A stretch of 64,000 nucleotides of DNA from Thermobifida alba (GCF_023208015.1 NZ_CP051627.1:4384422-4448421), one strand, 5' to 3'. Positions 34,927 through 44,604 are shown, counted from the stretch's first letter. Notes: generated by a model not told the origin, from the sequence alone. Translations and numbers: made by a program.

Positions 34927-35436
34927 GTGACAGACCGGCCGGAGCAGCACGAGGAGGGCGGGTACTACTTCGCCGACGACGCCCCCCGCCCCCGCGACGT
35001 CCCGTCCGGCGAGGAGCCCCCCGACGCGCCGCGCGAACCGGACCCTCCCCCTCCGGCACGGGACTTCCGCCGCACCACTCCGGCGAAGCTCAAGACCATC
35101 CGCCCGGAGCGCCCCAAGGGCCGCTGGGGGCTGATCAGCGGAACCGGGCTGTACGTGATGTGCTCCGCGGGAAGCGCCGACTACCTCCCCCTCAGCGTGC
35201 GCCTCGTCGGCCACGTCCTGTTCTGGCTGGCCCTCGGGGCGGCACTGCTGGTGACCCTCCAGCGGGAACGGGCCCACGGGTGGGATCCCGCGCCCCGGTG
35301 GCCGTGGGCGGCCGCGCTGATCTGCGGCACCCTCGCCGTGGAGGTGCTCGTCGCGGCGGTGAGCTCGCCCGTGGTCATCGTCGGCTCGGCGGTGGTGCTG
35401 TCCGTGGTCGTGCTCATCCTGCTCATGCTGGGATGA
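34927..35436 (+). CDS. Membrane protein with acidic N-terminus, unknown function
   Basis: The 169-residue protein has a polar, Pro/Asp-rich N-terminal ~70 residues and then four hydrophobic segments (~77-92, 95-113, 121-142 and 146-167). GTG at 34927 follows GGGAGGGACAAC. It is convergent with tatB. No motif allows a family call, and earlier in-frame starts give Arg-rich non-coding-like sequence. Confidence 0.65.
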   Translation: MTDRPEQHEEGGYYFADDAPRPRDVPSGEEPPDAPREPDPPPPARDFRRTTPAKLKTIRPERPKGRWGLISGTGLYVMCSAGSADYLPLSVRLVGHVLFWLALGAALLVTLQRERAHGWDPAPRWPWAAALICGTLAVEVLVAAVSSPVVIVGSAVVLSVVVLILLMLG

Positions 35437-35463
35437 CGGCGGAGCCGCCCCGGAGGGCGGGGC

Positions 35464-35784
35464 TCAGGTCGCCTCGTCGTCGAAGGGCGGGCGGCGGCCG
35501 TTCAACCGGGCCGACACGCTCAGCGGTGCCGACTCCTCCTCGTCCGAGGCCTCCCAGAAGTGCTTCTGCACGAACCGCTTCGGGTTGAGGTCCGCGACGT
35601 CGAAGTCCTTGTACTCGGGGCCCAGCCCCTCCCGGATGTCCTTCTTGGCGTTGTCGGCCATCCGCCGGAGCTGCCGCAGCGCCCGACCGGCCTGCGCCGC
35701 CACCTTGGGAAGCTGGTCGGGACCGAGGACCAGGAGCGCGAGAACGCCCAGGACGAGGAACTCGCCCGCCCCGATGTTGAACAT
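35464..35784 (-). CDS. tatB: Sec-independent translocase protein TatB
   Basis: The 106-residue protein has an N-terminal membrane helix MFNIGAGEFLVLGVLALLVL, the hinge GPDQLPK and an amphipathic helix with RALRQLRRMADNAKKDIREG. Those features mark the TatA/B family, and the length plus Gly and GPDQLP favour TatB. It forms the receptor for folded twin-arginine substrates with TatC. GGAGGAAGACGC precedes ATG at 35784. tatA and tatC are not in the window. A PAP2 gene lies 44 bases upstream on the same strand. Confidence 0.9.
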   Translation of the reverse strand: MFNIGAGEFLVLGVLALLVLGPDQLPKVAAQAGRALRQLRRMADNAKKDIREGLGPEYKDFDVADLNPKRFVQKHFWEASDEEESAPLSVSARLNGRRPPFDDEAT

Positions 35785-35828
35785 GCGTCTTCCTCCACAG
35801 ACCTCACACGATCCGGCCTGATAGCAGA

Positions 35829-36629
35829 CTAACCGCTGCCGGGAGGGCCGCCCGCCACCGCCCGACGCTCCGTCCACGCCCTCCGGCGGGCCGCCGGAGC
35901 GGAACCGTCCGCCCCCAGCACGAGCCGCGCCGCCAGCAGCACCACCGCGCCCAGCAGCCAGCCGCCGAGCGACTCGCTGAGCCAGTGGTAGTCCAGAACG
36001 GTCATCATCGTGCCCACCGCGGCCACGGGAACGAGCGAGCAGCCCAGGGCGAACCGCAGCCGCCGGGCGTGGGGGAACACCCCGTTGGCGCCGAAGAGCA
36101 GCCAGGCCGCCAGCGGGTAGGTGAGGGCCGCGTTCGCCGAGTGCCCGGACGGAAAGGAGACGTACCCCTCGAACGGGGCCGCGCCGGGCACGAGCACGGC
36201 GCTCGCCCAGACCGCGACGTTGTCCAGCCCCGGTGTGACCACGTCCACCCCCAGCACCGGAGGAGTACGCCCCACCGCGACCTTCAACAGGGTGCCGAGC
36301 ACCGCCAGGGACCCCAGGCCGGTCAGCACGGCCAGCACCGGGCGGAACCCGCGTCCGCGCAGCGCGGCCCACAGCGCCAGCCCCACCAGCAGCGGAACCG
36401 TCACCAGCCGCTGCCCCAGCCGGGCCACCGCCACCGCGGCCGCCAGCAGCGGCCCCTCGGGCTGCCGCGGGTCGACGAAGGCGTGGACCGGCCAGTCCAG
36501 CGCCGTCACCGGTCCCCCCGCCAGCACCTGCCAGGTCACCGCCGCCAGCGCCGCCGCAGCCACGACCAGCCACACCGCCGGCGACCGGGTGGCGGACACG
36601 TTCGGGAGAACGGTCCGGTGCGACGTCAC
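35829..36629 (-). CDS. PAP2-family membrane phosphatase
   Basis: The 266-residue protein has about six membrane helices. The three PAP2 motifs are present: KVAVGRTPP (~115), PSGHSANA (~160) and DYHWLSESLGG (~212), with the conserved His residues. It removes phosphate from lipid phosphates such as undecaprenyl pyrophosphate or phosphatidic acid at the outer membrane face. GTG at 36629 follows GGGGAGGGCA. It is probably co-transcribed with tatB. Divergent from the cation-channel gene. Confidence 0.9.
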   Translation of the reverse strand: MTSHRTVLPNVSATRSPAVWLVVAAAALAAVTWQVLAGGPVTALDWPVHAFVDPRQPEGPLLAAAVAVARLGQRLVTVPLLVGLALWAALRGRGFRPVLAVLTGLGSLAVLGTLLKVAVGRTPPVLGVDVVTPGLDNVAVWASAVLVPGAAPFEGYVSFPSGHSANAALTYPLAAWLLFGANGVFPHARRLRFALGCSLVPVAAVGTMMTVLDYHWLSESLGGWLLGAVVLLAARLVLGADGSAPAARRRAWTERRAVAGGPPGSG

Positions 36630-36856
36630 TGCCTGCCCTCCCCACGGATCGACCCGGCGGGGTTCAGCTTAGGGCCCGCACCCGCCGCGGACCGGGCAAC
36701 CGCCTCGCCGAGTCCGGACGAGGCGGACCGGGCCGCAGCAGCAACCGCCGCGAAACGGGACGCGGCGCCCGAGAAGCCGGGCGCCGCAAAAGCGGACACG
36801 CTGGCACGTTAGGGTGTCCCGCGGACAACACGCACGGGACGGGCGGGGGAGACCAG

Positions 36857-37789
36857 GTGGCGAACTGGGAGCTGAGACGCCGGGCAACCTGTCTCGTCGA
36901 CTCGCGCTGGTTCCAGAACATCGTCATCGTGGCCATCCTGGTCAACGGGGTCATCCTGGGGCTGGAGACCTACGAGACCGAGTTCTGGTGGTTGGACGAC
37001 AACTGGATCCTGGTGGAGGGCTGCTTCCTCGCCTTCTTCGTCACCGAGCTGGCGCTCAAGGTCTTCGCGCGTGGGACCGCGTTCTTCCGGGACGTCTGGA
37101 ACTGGTTCGACCTGGTCGTGGTGGGGGTCGCCCTGATCCCGCTGACCGGGAGCTTCGCGGTGCTGCGCCTGGTGCGGGTGCTGCGTCTGCTCCGCCTGGT
37201 CAGCGTGGTCCCCAGCCTGCGGCACATCGTCAACGCGCTGTTCCGGTCCGTTCCCGGGCTGGGCACCGTCATAGCGCTGCTGTTCGTCGTCATGTACACC
37301 GCGGCGGTCATGGGCGAGCAGCTGTTCGGGGAGATCTCTCCCGACTACTTCGGGGACCTGGGGACCACCCTCTACACCCTGTTCATGCTGCTGACCACGG
37401 AGAACTGGCCGGACATCTCCGACTCGGTGATCAAGGACGCGCCCTACGCCTGGATCTTCTTCGTCAGCTACATCGTGGTCAGCGCCTTCATCGTGCTCAA
37501 CCTGATCATCGGCGTGATCGTGACCACGATGGAGGAGGAGGTCAATGCCCACCGCTGGGCCGAGGACCAGGAGCTGGAACTGGAGCAGCACCGGCAGGTC
37601 ATGCTCCGCCTGGAGCAGCTCGGCGAGCAGGTCGCCGTACTGTCCGCCCAGTTGCGGACGCTCGGCGTGGCCGTGGAGGAGGTGACCGTCCAGCGGGCGG
37701 ACGGCCAGGACGCCGTACGGCGCGCAAAACGGCCCCTCGCCGCGAGAAGGCGAAGGGCCAGAAGAAGGCACAGGCGACGTGACGCCTAG
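36857..37789 (+). CDS. Voltage-gated cation channel (bacterial Nav-like)
   Basis: The 310-residue protein has six helices: S1-S3 at ~20-95, an S4 with arginines every third residue (R104, R107, R110, R113 in [13 protein letters not shown]) and a pore region. S6 is followed by a cytoplasmic coiled coil (~225-280) and an Arg-rich tail. The pore loop reads [13 protein letters not shown] at 174-186; NaChBac has TLESW here. This homotetrameric family conducts Na+ or Ca2+. The TTENW filter suggests altered selectivity. GTG at 36857 follows GGGGAGACCAG. Its stop overlaps the convergent cold-shock stop by 4 bases. Confidence 0.9.
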   Translation: MANWELRRRATCLVDSRWFQNIVIVAILVNGVILGLETYETEFWWLDDNWILVEGCFLAFFVTELALKVFARGTAFFRDVWNWFDLVVVGVALIPLTGSFAVLRLVRVLRLLRLVSVVPSLRHIVNALFRSVPGLGTVIALLFVVMYTAAVMGEQLFGEISPDYFGDLGTTLYTLFMLLTTENWPDISDSVIKDAPYAWIFFVSYIVVSAFIVLNLIIGVIVTTMEEEVNAHRWAEDQELELEQHRQVMLRLEQLGEQVAVLSAQLRTLGVAVEEVTVQRADGQDAVRRAKRPLAARRRRARRRHRRRDA

Positions 37790-37989
37790 AGCGCGCGCAC
37801 GTCGGACGCCTGGGGACCCTTGGGCCCCTGGGTGATCTCGAACTCGACAGCCTGGTTCTCTTCCAGGTTCCGGAAGCCAGTACCCGCGATCGCCGAGTAG
37901 TGCACGAACACGTCCGGGCCGCCACCGTCAACGGCGATGAACCCGAAACCCTTCTCAGAGTTGAACCACTTCACGGTGCCCTGAGCCAT
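37786..37989 (-). CDS. Cold shock protein
   Basis: The 67-residue protein has both RNA-binding motifs KGFGFI and VFVHYSAI, starting [18 protein letters not shown]. CspA proteins bind single-stranded RNA/DNA and melt mRNA secondary structures. AAGGGAGAGCAG precedes ATG at 37989. The first Met of longer frames is not supported. Confidence 0.96.
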   Translation of the reverse strand: MAQGTVKWFNSEKGFGFIAVDGGGPDVFVHYSAIAGTGFRNLEENQAVEFEITQGPKGPQASDVRAL

Positions 37990-38259
37990 CTGCTCTCCCT
38001 TGGGGACTACAACGGGACCGCACTCTGCTGGTCCCGGGTTGCTGAGCGCCCGTCCCCGGGAGTCGCCACCCAATCGACCAGCGCCCACGTGAGTTCCGCG
38101 AGGCGCCTAGGGCATCCGAAACTACAACCGCAACCGGCTCCGACACTACCAGCCGCAAACCCGGAATGCGCAGAGACCCAGGCTGCGATTTCCGGGGAAA
38201 AGTCCGAATTTGCCAGGGTGGCCTTTCTAACATTTGCCGGACGCGGGTTCTGTGCTAGA
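37990..38259. promoter_or_regulatory. Long leader/promoter region of the cold shock gene
   Basis: The 270 bases before the cold shock gene hold no other gene. Cold shock genes commonly have long structured 5' leaders. The sequence is rich in short complementary segments, but no defined thermosensor was identified. Confidence 0.35.
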
Positions 38260-38282
38260 GAGCCCCCGGCGGCCGGAGGCTC
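38260..38282 (-). terminator. Possible terminator after pmt
   Basis: GAGCCTCCGGC and GCCGGGGGCTC pair with one T-G pair on the minus strand, 15 bases past the pmt stop. The loop is a single base as drawn, so the real loop must open. Confidence 0.45.
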
Positions 38283-38296
38283 CCGCCGACGGAGGA

Positions 38297-40117
38297 TCAG
38301 CCCCCGCCGTTGCCGTAGATCCAGGTGGGGAACCACATCCGGTCCGCCCACTCCCCGTGCGGGATCGTCTCGGCGCTCAACACCGGGTACAGGTAGGCGA
38401 AGTTCGCGATGACCAGCAGCATGAGCACCCCGTAGACCACCCCGCCGACCACCCGGGACCACGGCGAGAAACCGGGACGCTCCCCGGCCGGCCCCAGCAG
38501 CAGCCCCATCATCAGCACGATCGCCAGCACCAGGAAGGGCAGCATCGGCAGCGCGTAGAAGAGGAACATCGTGCGCGTCGGGAACGCGAACCACGGCAGC
38601 CATCCGGCGACCACCCCCAGCAGCACCGCACCGGCCCGCCAGTCCCGGTAGGTCACCCACCAGCCGAGCAGCACCAGGCAGGCCAGGATGGACAGCCACC
38701 ACACGGCCGGGGTGCCGACGCTCAGGATCGCGCTGGAGCACGTCGCCGCCCCGCAGTCGGTGCCGCCCCCGTCGTAGTAGAACGCCACCGGGGTGCGCAT
38801 GACCAGCCACTCCCACGGCTGGGAGGCGAAGTCGTGCTGGGCGTCCAGGTCGCTGTGGAAGGTCCACATCCGCCAGTGGTAGTAGCCCAGACTGACCAGC
38901 GCGTTCGCGGCCTCGCGCAGCGGGCCGGGCAGGAAGCCGGTGAAGGAGCCGACCTCGGGGGTGTGGTCGGCCCACCGGCGGCCCCATCCCCCGTCCGTGA
39001 ACAGCCAGCCGCTCCACGTCACCAGGTAGGCGACCAGGGCCGTCCCCACCATCTGGAAGAACGCGGGGACCGCGTCGAAGAGCAGCCAGCGCCCCCACAC
39101 CCGCCACTGCCCCACACTGCGCCGGGCCCCGTAGTCCCACGCCACCGTGAGCAGCCCGAAAGCCGCGAGGTAGAACAGCGCCGTCCACTTCGTGCCGCAC
39201 GCCAGCCCCAGGCACACCCCCGCGGCGATCCGCCACCAGCGCACCCCCAGCCAGCGGACCGCGGCCGCCTCCGGGGAGCGCGCCCGCTCCAGGCGCGCCT
39301 CGGCGGCGGCCGCCCACCGCTCCCGCACCCCCGGCCGGGAGTGCTGCCCCGTCTGCCCCACGGCCAGCTCGGGAGCGGGAGCGGGCGCCAGCGCCCGCGT
39401 CACGTCGGCCACCGCCGACCACCAGGACACCGAGAGCGCGCTGACGGTGGCGCGCCCCGCCTCGGTGGCCTCGGCCAGCCGGGCCCGGGCCCGGTCCCGG
39501 TCGACCACCAGGCACCCGAACCCCGCCAGGATCCAGAAGGTCAGGAAGACGTCCACCATGGCGATCCGGCTCAGGGTGAAGTGCAGCCCGTCCAAGGCCA
39601 TGATCAGCCCGGCGGACGCCCCCAGCAGCACCGAACGGGTCATCCGCAGCGCGATGCGCACCAGCAGCAGCACCGACAGCGCGCCGAACAGCGCCGCCGC
39701 GAACCGCCACCCCGCCGGGCTGAAGGTCGCCCCGAACGGCAGCAGCCCCCACACGGTGTCGCCCAGGGCGATCAGCCACTTGCCGAACGGCGGGTGCACC
39801 ACGAAGTCCCCGCCGCCGGTGAAGATGTCCGGAATGCCGTGGCGCAGCAGCTCGTCCGCGTTGTCCACGGTCTCGTGCTCGTAGCCGTACCGGCGCAGCG
39901 AGAAGGCGTCCTTGGCGTAGTAGGTCTCGTCGAAGTAGATCTGGGCCGGCTCCCCGAGCCGGATGAACCGCAGCGCTCCGGCGAACGCGGCGACGAGCAG
40001 GGCGGCCACCCAGCCCACCCAGGCGGGGGAGGGCATGGCCGGCACCAGCCGCTCACGCAGCGACGGCCGGTTCGAAGGCGGAGGAGGAACCTCGTCCAGT
40101 AGGGCTGTGGTGCTCAT
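38297..40117 (-). CDS. Protein O-mannosyltransferase (Pmt)
   Basis: The 606-residue protein is polytopic. The first loop has YFDETYYAKDAFSLRRYGYE with the catalytic Asp-Glu; HPPFGKWLIALGD and the later WTFHSDLDAQHDFASQPWEW motifs are those of the PMT family. It transfers mannose from a polyprenyl phosphate to secreted proteins exported by Sec. M. tuberculosis Pmt is at the same place, divergent from rsmI. ATG at 40117 begins MSTTALLDEV; an open extension upstream is Arg-rich. Confidence 0.92.
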   Translation of the reverse strand: MSTTALLDEVPPPPSNRPSLRERLVPAMPSPAWVGWVAALLVAAFAGALRFIRLGEPAQIYFDETYYAKDAFSLRRYGYEHETVDNADELLRHGIPDIFTGGGDFVVHPPFGKWLIALGDTVWGLLPFGATFSPAGWRFAAALFGALSVLLLVRIALRMTRSVLLGASAGLIMALDGLHFTLSRIAMVDVFLTFWILAGFGCLVVDRDRARARLAEATEAGRATVSALSVSWWSAVADVTRALAPAPAPELAVGQTGQHSRPGVRERWAAAAEARLERARSPEAAAVRWLGVRWWRIAAGVCLGLACGTKWTALFYLAAFGLLTVAWDYGARRSVGQWRVWGRWLLFDAVPAFFQMVGTALVAYLVTWSGWLFTDGGWGRRWADHTPEVGSFTGFLPGPLREAANALVSLGYYHWRMWTFHSDLDAQHDFASQPWEWLVMRTPVAFYYDGGGTDCGAATCSSAILSVGTPAVWWLSILACLVLLGWWVTYRDWRAGAVLLGVVAGWLPWFAFPTRTMFLFYALPMLPFLVLAIVLMMGLLLGPAGERPGFSPWSRVVGGVVYGVLMLLVIANFAYLYPVLSAETIPHGEWADRMWFPTWIYGNGGG

Positions 40118-40425
40118 GCGCTTGGTAGGCGAGTACGTCCCTGCGGCGCTCGACACGCCAGGGAAAGACGCCGACTCCTTTCCGTCGACCCGGTGGCGGG
40201 CCACGCCCCTCGGTCGGACGGGGCGCCGCGCCCCGTCCGACCGAGGGAAGCGGGACGGGCCTGGTGGATGCGGGGGCACGCTTCGGTCACGCCAGATCGC
40301 GCAGTGTCCTGACAGGGTGTCGGAAAGTCACGGCGGGAGAGCCGGGCCTTCCGTCACCAGTCGAAGCAACAGTGCCATCCCGGCCATACTAGAGCGAAAG
40401 AAGGGCGGGCAGCAGGGGGCGGGAC
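40118..40425. other. Divergent intergenic region pmt/rsmI
   Basis: These 308 bases separate two divergent conserved genes and should contain both promoters. An in-frame but non-conserved extension of pmt runs through it. No other feature was found. Confidence 0.35.
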
Positions 40426-41337
40426 ATGCTCGAACCGACCTCTTACCCGACCGTGGACGGAGGGCCAGTGGCCGACCAGCACAGCGACACCCGGCCGGGA
40501 ACCCTGACCCTGGCCGGACTGCCGATCGGACACCGCGACGACGCCACCCCGCGGCTTCGCGCGGCGTTGGAGAACGCCGAGATCATCGCCGCCGAGGACA
40601 CCCGGCGGCTACGCCAGTTCGCCGCCCGGCTGGGGGTACGCCCCGGCGGGGAGAACGGCGCCCGGATCGTCTCCTACTACGACGCCAACGAACGCGACCG
40701 GGCCGCGGAACTGCTCGCCGACCTCGAAGCCGGACACGACGTGCTGGTGGTCACCGACGCGGGCATGCCCGGCGTCTCCGACCCCGGATACCGCCTGGTC
40801 ACCGCGTGCGTGGCCGCCGACGTGCCGATCACCGTCATCCCCGGCCCCTCGGCGGTCACCACCGCCCTGGTGCTGTCGGGACTGCCCACCGACCGGTTCT
40901 GCTTCGAGGGCTTCCCACCCCGCCGGGGCCTGGCCGGCTACCTCGCCGAACTCGCCGACGAACGCCGCACCATGGTCTTCTTCGAGGCGCCGCACCGGCT
41001 GGCCGCCACCCTCACCGCCATGGCCGAGGCGTTCGGCCCCGACCGGCCCGCCGCCGTCTGCCGCGAACTCACCAAGACCTACGAGGAGGTCCGCCGGGGC
41101 GGCCTCGCCGAACTCGCCGCGTGGGCCGCCGACCACGCCCGCGGCGAGATCACCCTGGTCGTGCGGGGAGCGGAGCGGACGGCCGCGGAAGCCACCCCCG
41201 AAGGGCTGGCGGCGGCCGTGGCCGCCCACGAGAACCGGGGCGTCCCCCGCAAACAGGCCATCCAGCAGGTGGCCAAGGACCACGGCCTCCCCAAACGCGA
41301 GGTCTACGACGCGGTGCACCGCACCCCTCGGGACTGA
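40426..41337 (+). CDS. rsmI: 16S rRNA (cytidine-1402-2'-O)-methyltransferase
   Basis: The 303-residue protein has TLTLAGLPIGHRDDATPRL, AEDTRRL, VVTDAGMPGVSDPGYRLV and TVIPGPSAVTTALVLSGL, the tetrapyrrole-methylase fold of RsmI. It methylates C1402 near the ribosomal P site using SAM. ATG at 40426 follows a G-rich site; a GTG at 40468 preceded by GGAGG could be the real start, which would remove 14 unconserved residues. It is divergent from pmt. Confidence 0.93.
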   Translation: MLEPTSYPTVDGGPVADQHSDTRPGTLTLAGLPIGHRDDATPRLRAALENAEIIAAEDTRRLRQFAARLGVRPGGENGARIVSYYDANERDRAAELLADLEAGHDVLVVTDAGMPGVSDPGYRLVTACVAADVPITVIPGPSAVTTALVLSGLPTDRFCFEGFPPRRGLAGYLAELADERRTMVFFEAPHRLAATLTAMAEAFGPDRPAAVCRELTKTYEEVRRGGLAELAAWAADHARGEITLVVRGAERTAAEATPEGLAAAVAAHENRGVPRKQAIQQVAKDHGLPKREVYDAVHRTPRD

Positions 41338-41404
41338 CCCCGGGACGCGGACGGGGGCGCGGCCCGCCACGGACCACGCCCCCGCCACCGAAAACCCCGG
41401 CCGA

Positions 41405-44140
41405 CTACACGACCGCGCCGTCGGTCTTCTCCCGCGCGACCCGCAGCTCCTTGCGCTGCTTGGTCTTGCGTTCCTTGACCACGTGCGGCGGCGGCGTCCG
41501 GTCGAACCGCTGCAGCCAGATCGCCAGCGGCACCGCCACGAACACCGTGGAGAACATGCCGGAGACCAGGCCCACCAGCATCGCGACCGAGAAGTCGGTG
41601 AGCGAGGACCCGCCGAGCACCGCCAGCGCGGCGAGGATGAACAGGCCGCCGATACCGGAGTTCACGGTACGCGGCAGCGTATGCAGGATCGCCGTGTTCG
41701 CGATCTGGCGGAACGGCGCCTTCGGGGTGTGCGCCCACTCGTCGCGCACCCGGTCGAACACCACCACCGAGTCGTTCACCGAGAAACCGATGATGCTCAG
41801 CAGCGCGGCGAGGAACACGCCGTCGATCGGCTTGCCCAGCCACGCGAACAGACCCACCACCAGCACGATGTCGAAGGCCAGCGCCAGCATCGTGGACAGG
41901 CCGAACGACCAGCGGAACCGCCACGCCAGGTACGCCATCTGCAGCACCAGCGCCGCGATCAGCGCGATCAGCGCCTTGTTGCGCAGCTCGTCGCCCATGC
42001 TCGGGCCGATCTTCTCGTCGCTGGTCCGCTGGACGTCACCGCCCTGTTCGGAGATGGCCTCCTCGATCTCGGCGGCCTCGCCGTCGGAGATCTGCCCGGT
42101 GCGCACCGAGATGGCGCCGCCCTCGACCTCCTGGACCACTGCCCCGGGGTAGCCCGCGTCCGCGACGACCTCCCGCGCCTGGTCGGCGTTGAGCTCCTCG
42201 GTCACCGAGAAGGTCATCACCCGGCCGCCGGTGAACTCCACACCCAGGTTGGGGGAGCGCACGACCAGGCCGAGCAGCGCCAGCAGCGTGACGGCGCCGG
42301 TGACCCCCAGCCACAGCGCGCTGCGCTTCATCAGGTCCGGGTTGTGCTTCACCAGCCACCTGCGGACCGCGCTGATGTGGGCGATACCGCTGCTGGCCGG
42401 GAACTTCCGCACGATCAGCGGAATGACCGCCACCGACACCGCCAGCACGCCCAGCGCGCCGGCGACCAGGAGCAGCACGTTGTCCAGGCTCAGCCCGTCG
42501 GACAGCACCGCCACCAGCGCCACGACCAGCGCCGCCGCGCCGATGAGCCACAGCCGCCGCGCCGGGGTGGCGCGGGAGACCGCCCACTCCATCAGCACCC
42601 GGGCGATGAGCAGCGCCGAGATCATCGACGCGATCGTGCCCAGTCCCAGGGTCACACCGAAGCCCTGGACGGTGCCCGACGCCAGGAAGAACAGCAGGGC
42701 CGCCGCGATGAGCGTGGTGACGTTGGTGTCCAGCACCGCGCTCCACGCCTTCTGCGAACCGATGGTGAACGCCTTGAGCAGGTTCGGCGGGATCGCACGC
42801 CGCCGGCGCCGGGTCAGCACCCCGGCCGCGGCCTCGTCCTGCTCCTTCTCGGTGGCGTCCACCATGCCCGCGGACTTGTTGGCCTGGTAGACCTTCTCCT
42901 GCCGCTGGTACTCCTCCCGGGTCCGCTCGAAGATCAGCACGTTGGCGTCGATCGCCATGCCGATGGCCAGCACGAAACCGGCCAGACCCGGCAGGGTGAG
43001 CGTCGCGCCCAGCGCCACCAGCGCCGCGTAGGAGAGGACGGTGTAGCACAGCAGCGCGATGGAGGCGAGGAAACCCGCGAAGCGGTAGGCGACGCTGATG
43101 TAGACGGCGGTCAGCGCGACACCGATGAGACCGGCGATGAAGCTGGCCTTGATGGCCTCGGCACCCAGGGTCGGGCCGACCGTCTGGCGCTGCACCTCCT
43201 CGACGGGCAGCGGCAGCGAACCGCCCTCGATCAGCAGGGCCAGCTCGTTGGCGGCCTCGCTGTCGAAACTGCCGGTGATCGAGGTGCGGCCACCGGACAT
43301 GCCGACGTCGCAGGCGACGTCGGTGGTGACCTCCGGCGAGGAGATGACCTCGTTGTCCAGCACGATCGCGATGCGCCGCTTCGGGTCGCCGGACGGGTTG
43401 CAGGCGGCGTCGCCGGTCAGCTCCTTCCAGGCGTCGCGGCCGTCGCCCCGGAACTCGACGTTGACCATCCACTCGGTCTGCAGTTCGTTGAGCCCGGCCT
43501 CGGCGCTGGCGACCTGCTCACCGGTGAGCGCGGCCTTGCCGAGCTGCAGCATGGAGCCGGACTCGTCGGGCAGCGTCAACGCGATGTCAGCCGGGTCGAC
43601 GGGGTCGGCGGCCGGAGCCTCCTGCTGGGAAGCCCCACCGGACTCCTCGCCCCCGGCGGACGCCTCCTCCTCCGGGGCCTCCTCGGTGCCGTCGGCGGGG
43701 GCGTTGGCCTCGTCGGCGGGCGCGTTGCCGAAGTCGCCGAACATCCCGCTCGTGGTGCCGATGCTCTGGTCCACGCCGAGCACCGGGTGGATGGTCAGCT
43801 GGGCGGTCTGGCCGAGCACCTGGGCGGCCTCGGTGGGGTCCTGCACGCCGGGGAGTTCGACGATGATCCGGTTCTCCCCGGAACGGGACAGCGTGGCCTC
43901 GCCGACCCCGAGCGAGTCGACGCGGTTGCGCAGCACCTCGACGACCCGGTCGGTGTTCGCGGCGTTGGCCTCGGTGCCGTCGTCGGCGTCCCGGGCCTCC
44001 AGGACGATCTGGGTGCCGCCGCTGAGGTCGAGCCCCAGCGTCGGCTTCATGAACCAGCCGGCGGCGAACGCGCCGACCATGATGAGCAGGGATACGAGCG
44101 CGCGCAGCCAGCGCGCGCCGGACCCCGGTGAACTGGTCAA
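41405..44140 (-). CDS. secDF: Fused SecDF protein-export subunit
   Basis: The 911-residue chain combines SecD (1-~560) and SecF (~600-890). The SecD part has LGLDLSGGTQIVLEARDADD, the P1 region, GGRTSITGSFDSEAANELAL and GFVLAIGMAIDANVLIFERT. The SecF part has SPNLGVEFTGGRVMTF and FSVNDSVVVFDRVRDEW. The proton-driven motor helps pull proteins through SecYEG. Inside P1 (~150-205) is an acidic Ala/Glu-rich insertion. Actinobacteria usually carry separate secD and secF beside yajC and ruvABC; none of those is here, so this is probably an additional fused paralogue, as known in Streptomyces. Confidence 0.93.
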   Translation of the reverse strand: MTSSPGSGARWLRALVSLLIMVGAFAAGWFMKPTLGLDLSGGTQIVLEARDADDGTEANAANTDRVVEVLRNRVDSLGVGEATLSRSGENRIIVELPGVQDPTEAAQVLGQTAQLTIHPVLGVDQSIGTTSGMFGDFGNAPADEANAPADGTEEAPEEEASAGGEESGGASQQEAPAADPVDPADIALTLPDESGSMLQLGKAALTGEQVASAEAGLNELQTEWMVNVEFRGDGRDAWKELTGDAACNPSGDPKRRIAIVLDNEVISSPEVTTDVACDVGMSGGRTSITGSFDSEAANELALLIEGGSLPLPVEEVQRQTVGPTLGAEAIKASFIAGLIGVALTAVYISVAYRFAGFLASIALLCYTVLSYAALVALGATLTLPGLAGFVLAIGMAIDANVLIFERTREEYQRQEKVYQANKSAGMVDATEKEQDEAAAGVLTRRRRRAIPPNLLKAFTIGSQKAWSAVLDTNVTTLIAAALLFFLASGTVQGFGVTLGLGTIASMISALLIARVLMEWAVSRATPARRLWLIGAAALVVALVAVLSDGLSLDNVLLLVAGALGVLAVSVAVIPLIVRKFPASSGIAHISAVRRWLVKHNPDLMKRSALWLGVTGAVTLLALLGLVVRSPNLGVEFTGGRVMTFSVTEELNADQAREVVADAGYPGAVVQEVEGGAISVRTGQISDGEAAEIEEAISEQGGDVQRTSDEKIGPSMGDELRNKALIALIAALVLQMAYLAWRFRWSFGLSTMLALAFDIVLVVGLFAWLGKPIDGVFLAALLSIIGFSVNDSVVVFDRVRDEWAHTPKAPFRQIANTAILHTLPRTVNSGIGGLFILAALAVLGGSSLTDFSVAMLVGLVSGMFSTVFVAVPLAIWLQRFDRTPPPHVVKERKTKQRKELRVAREKTDGAVV

Positions 44141-44220
44141 GACGGACTACCTCTCACGACTTTCGAAGGGGAACGGGGGGACACGGCGGCACGGGGGAAC
44201 CGCGCGCCGTTCGGACGTGC

Positions 44221-44604
44221 TCAGCCGAGCGTCGTGAGGGGCGGGGCCCGGAGTCGGGGCAGGCCCACGTGCGCGTCGGGGAGCAGGCCGGGGCCGCCGG
44301 TGCGCGGCGAGAACCGCCAGGCGCCGCCCGGTGCCGGAAGAGCCACCGGGGACGGCAGGAACCCGTCCGGCAGGTCGCGCGGGTGGGCGCTCTGCTTGCC
44401 CTGCCACTGGGCCAGGGCCAGGGCGATGGTGGTGGAGTCCGAAGCGGGCTTGACCACCTCGTGCGGCCACGGCTTGACCGTGGCGACCACGGTGGACGGC
44501 ACGGAACCGCGGGGCGCCCGGGGCTCCGGCTCCGAGGGGGACTGCCCGAAGGCCAGCAGCACGGCCAGAAGCGCGGCCAGGACACGGGAGACCGTGGTGA
44601 CCAC
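44221..44604 (-). CDS. Small secreted protein, function unknown
   Basis: The 127-residue protein has a signal-like N-terminus (MVTTVSRVLAALLAVLLAFG). A Pro-rich mature part contains STVVATVKPWPHEVVKPASD and ALAQWQGKQSAHPRDLPDG. GTG at 44604 lies right after GGAAGAAG, so the ribosome site is not ideal. It precedes secDF by 80 bases on the same strand and may be co-transcribed. No family was recognised; coding status is moderately supported by protein-like composition and a signal peptide. Confidence 0.5.
   Translation of the reverse strand: MVTTVSRVLAALLAVLLAFGQSPSEPEPRAPRGSVPSTVVATVKPWPHEVVKPASDSTTIALALAQWQGKQSAHPRDLPDGFLPSPVALPAPGGAWRFSPRTGGPGLLPDAHVGLPRLRAPPLTTLG

Noticed and set aside
35785-36645. 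Long N-terminal extension of TatB
   Set aside because: It runs antisense-like in the PAP2 gene region in another frame; ATG at 35784 has a strong ribosome site and begins with the canonical TatB helix.
41483-44131. Long open frame on the strand opposite secDF (over 880 codons)
   Set aside because: It is a GC-rich shadow of secDF: His/Arg/Gly/Gln-rich, no domain, no ribosome site.
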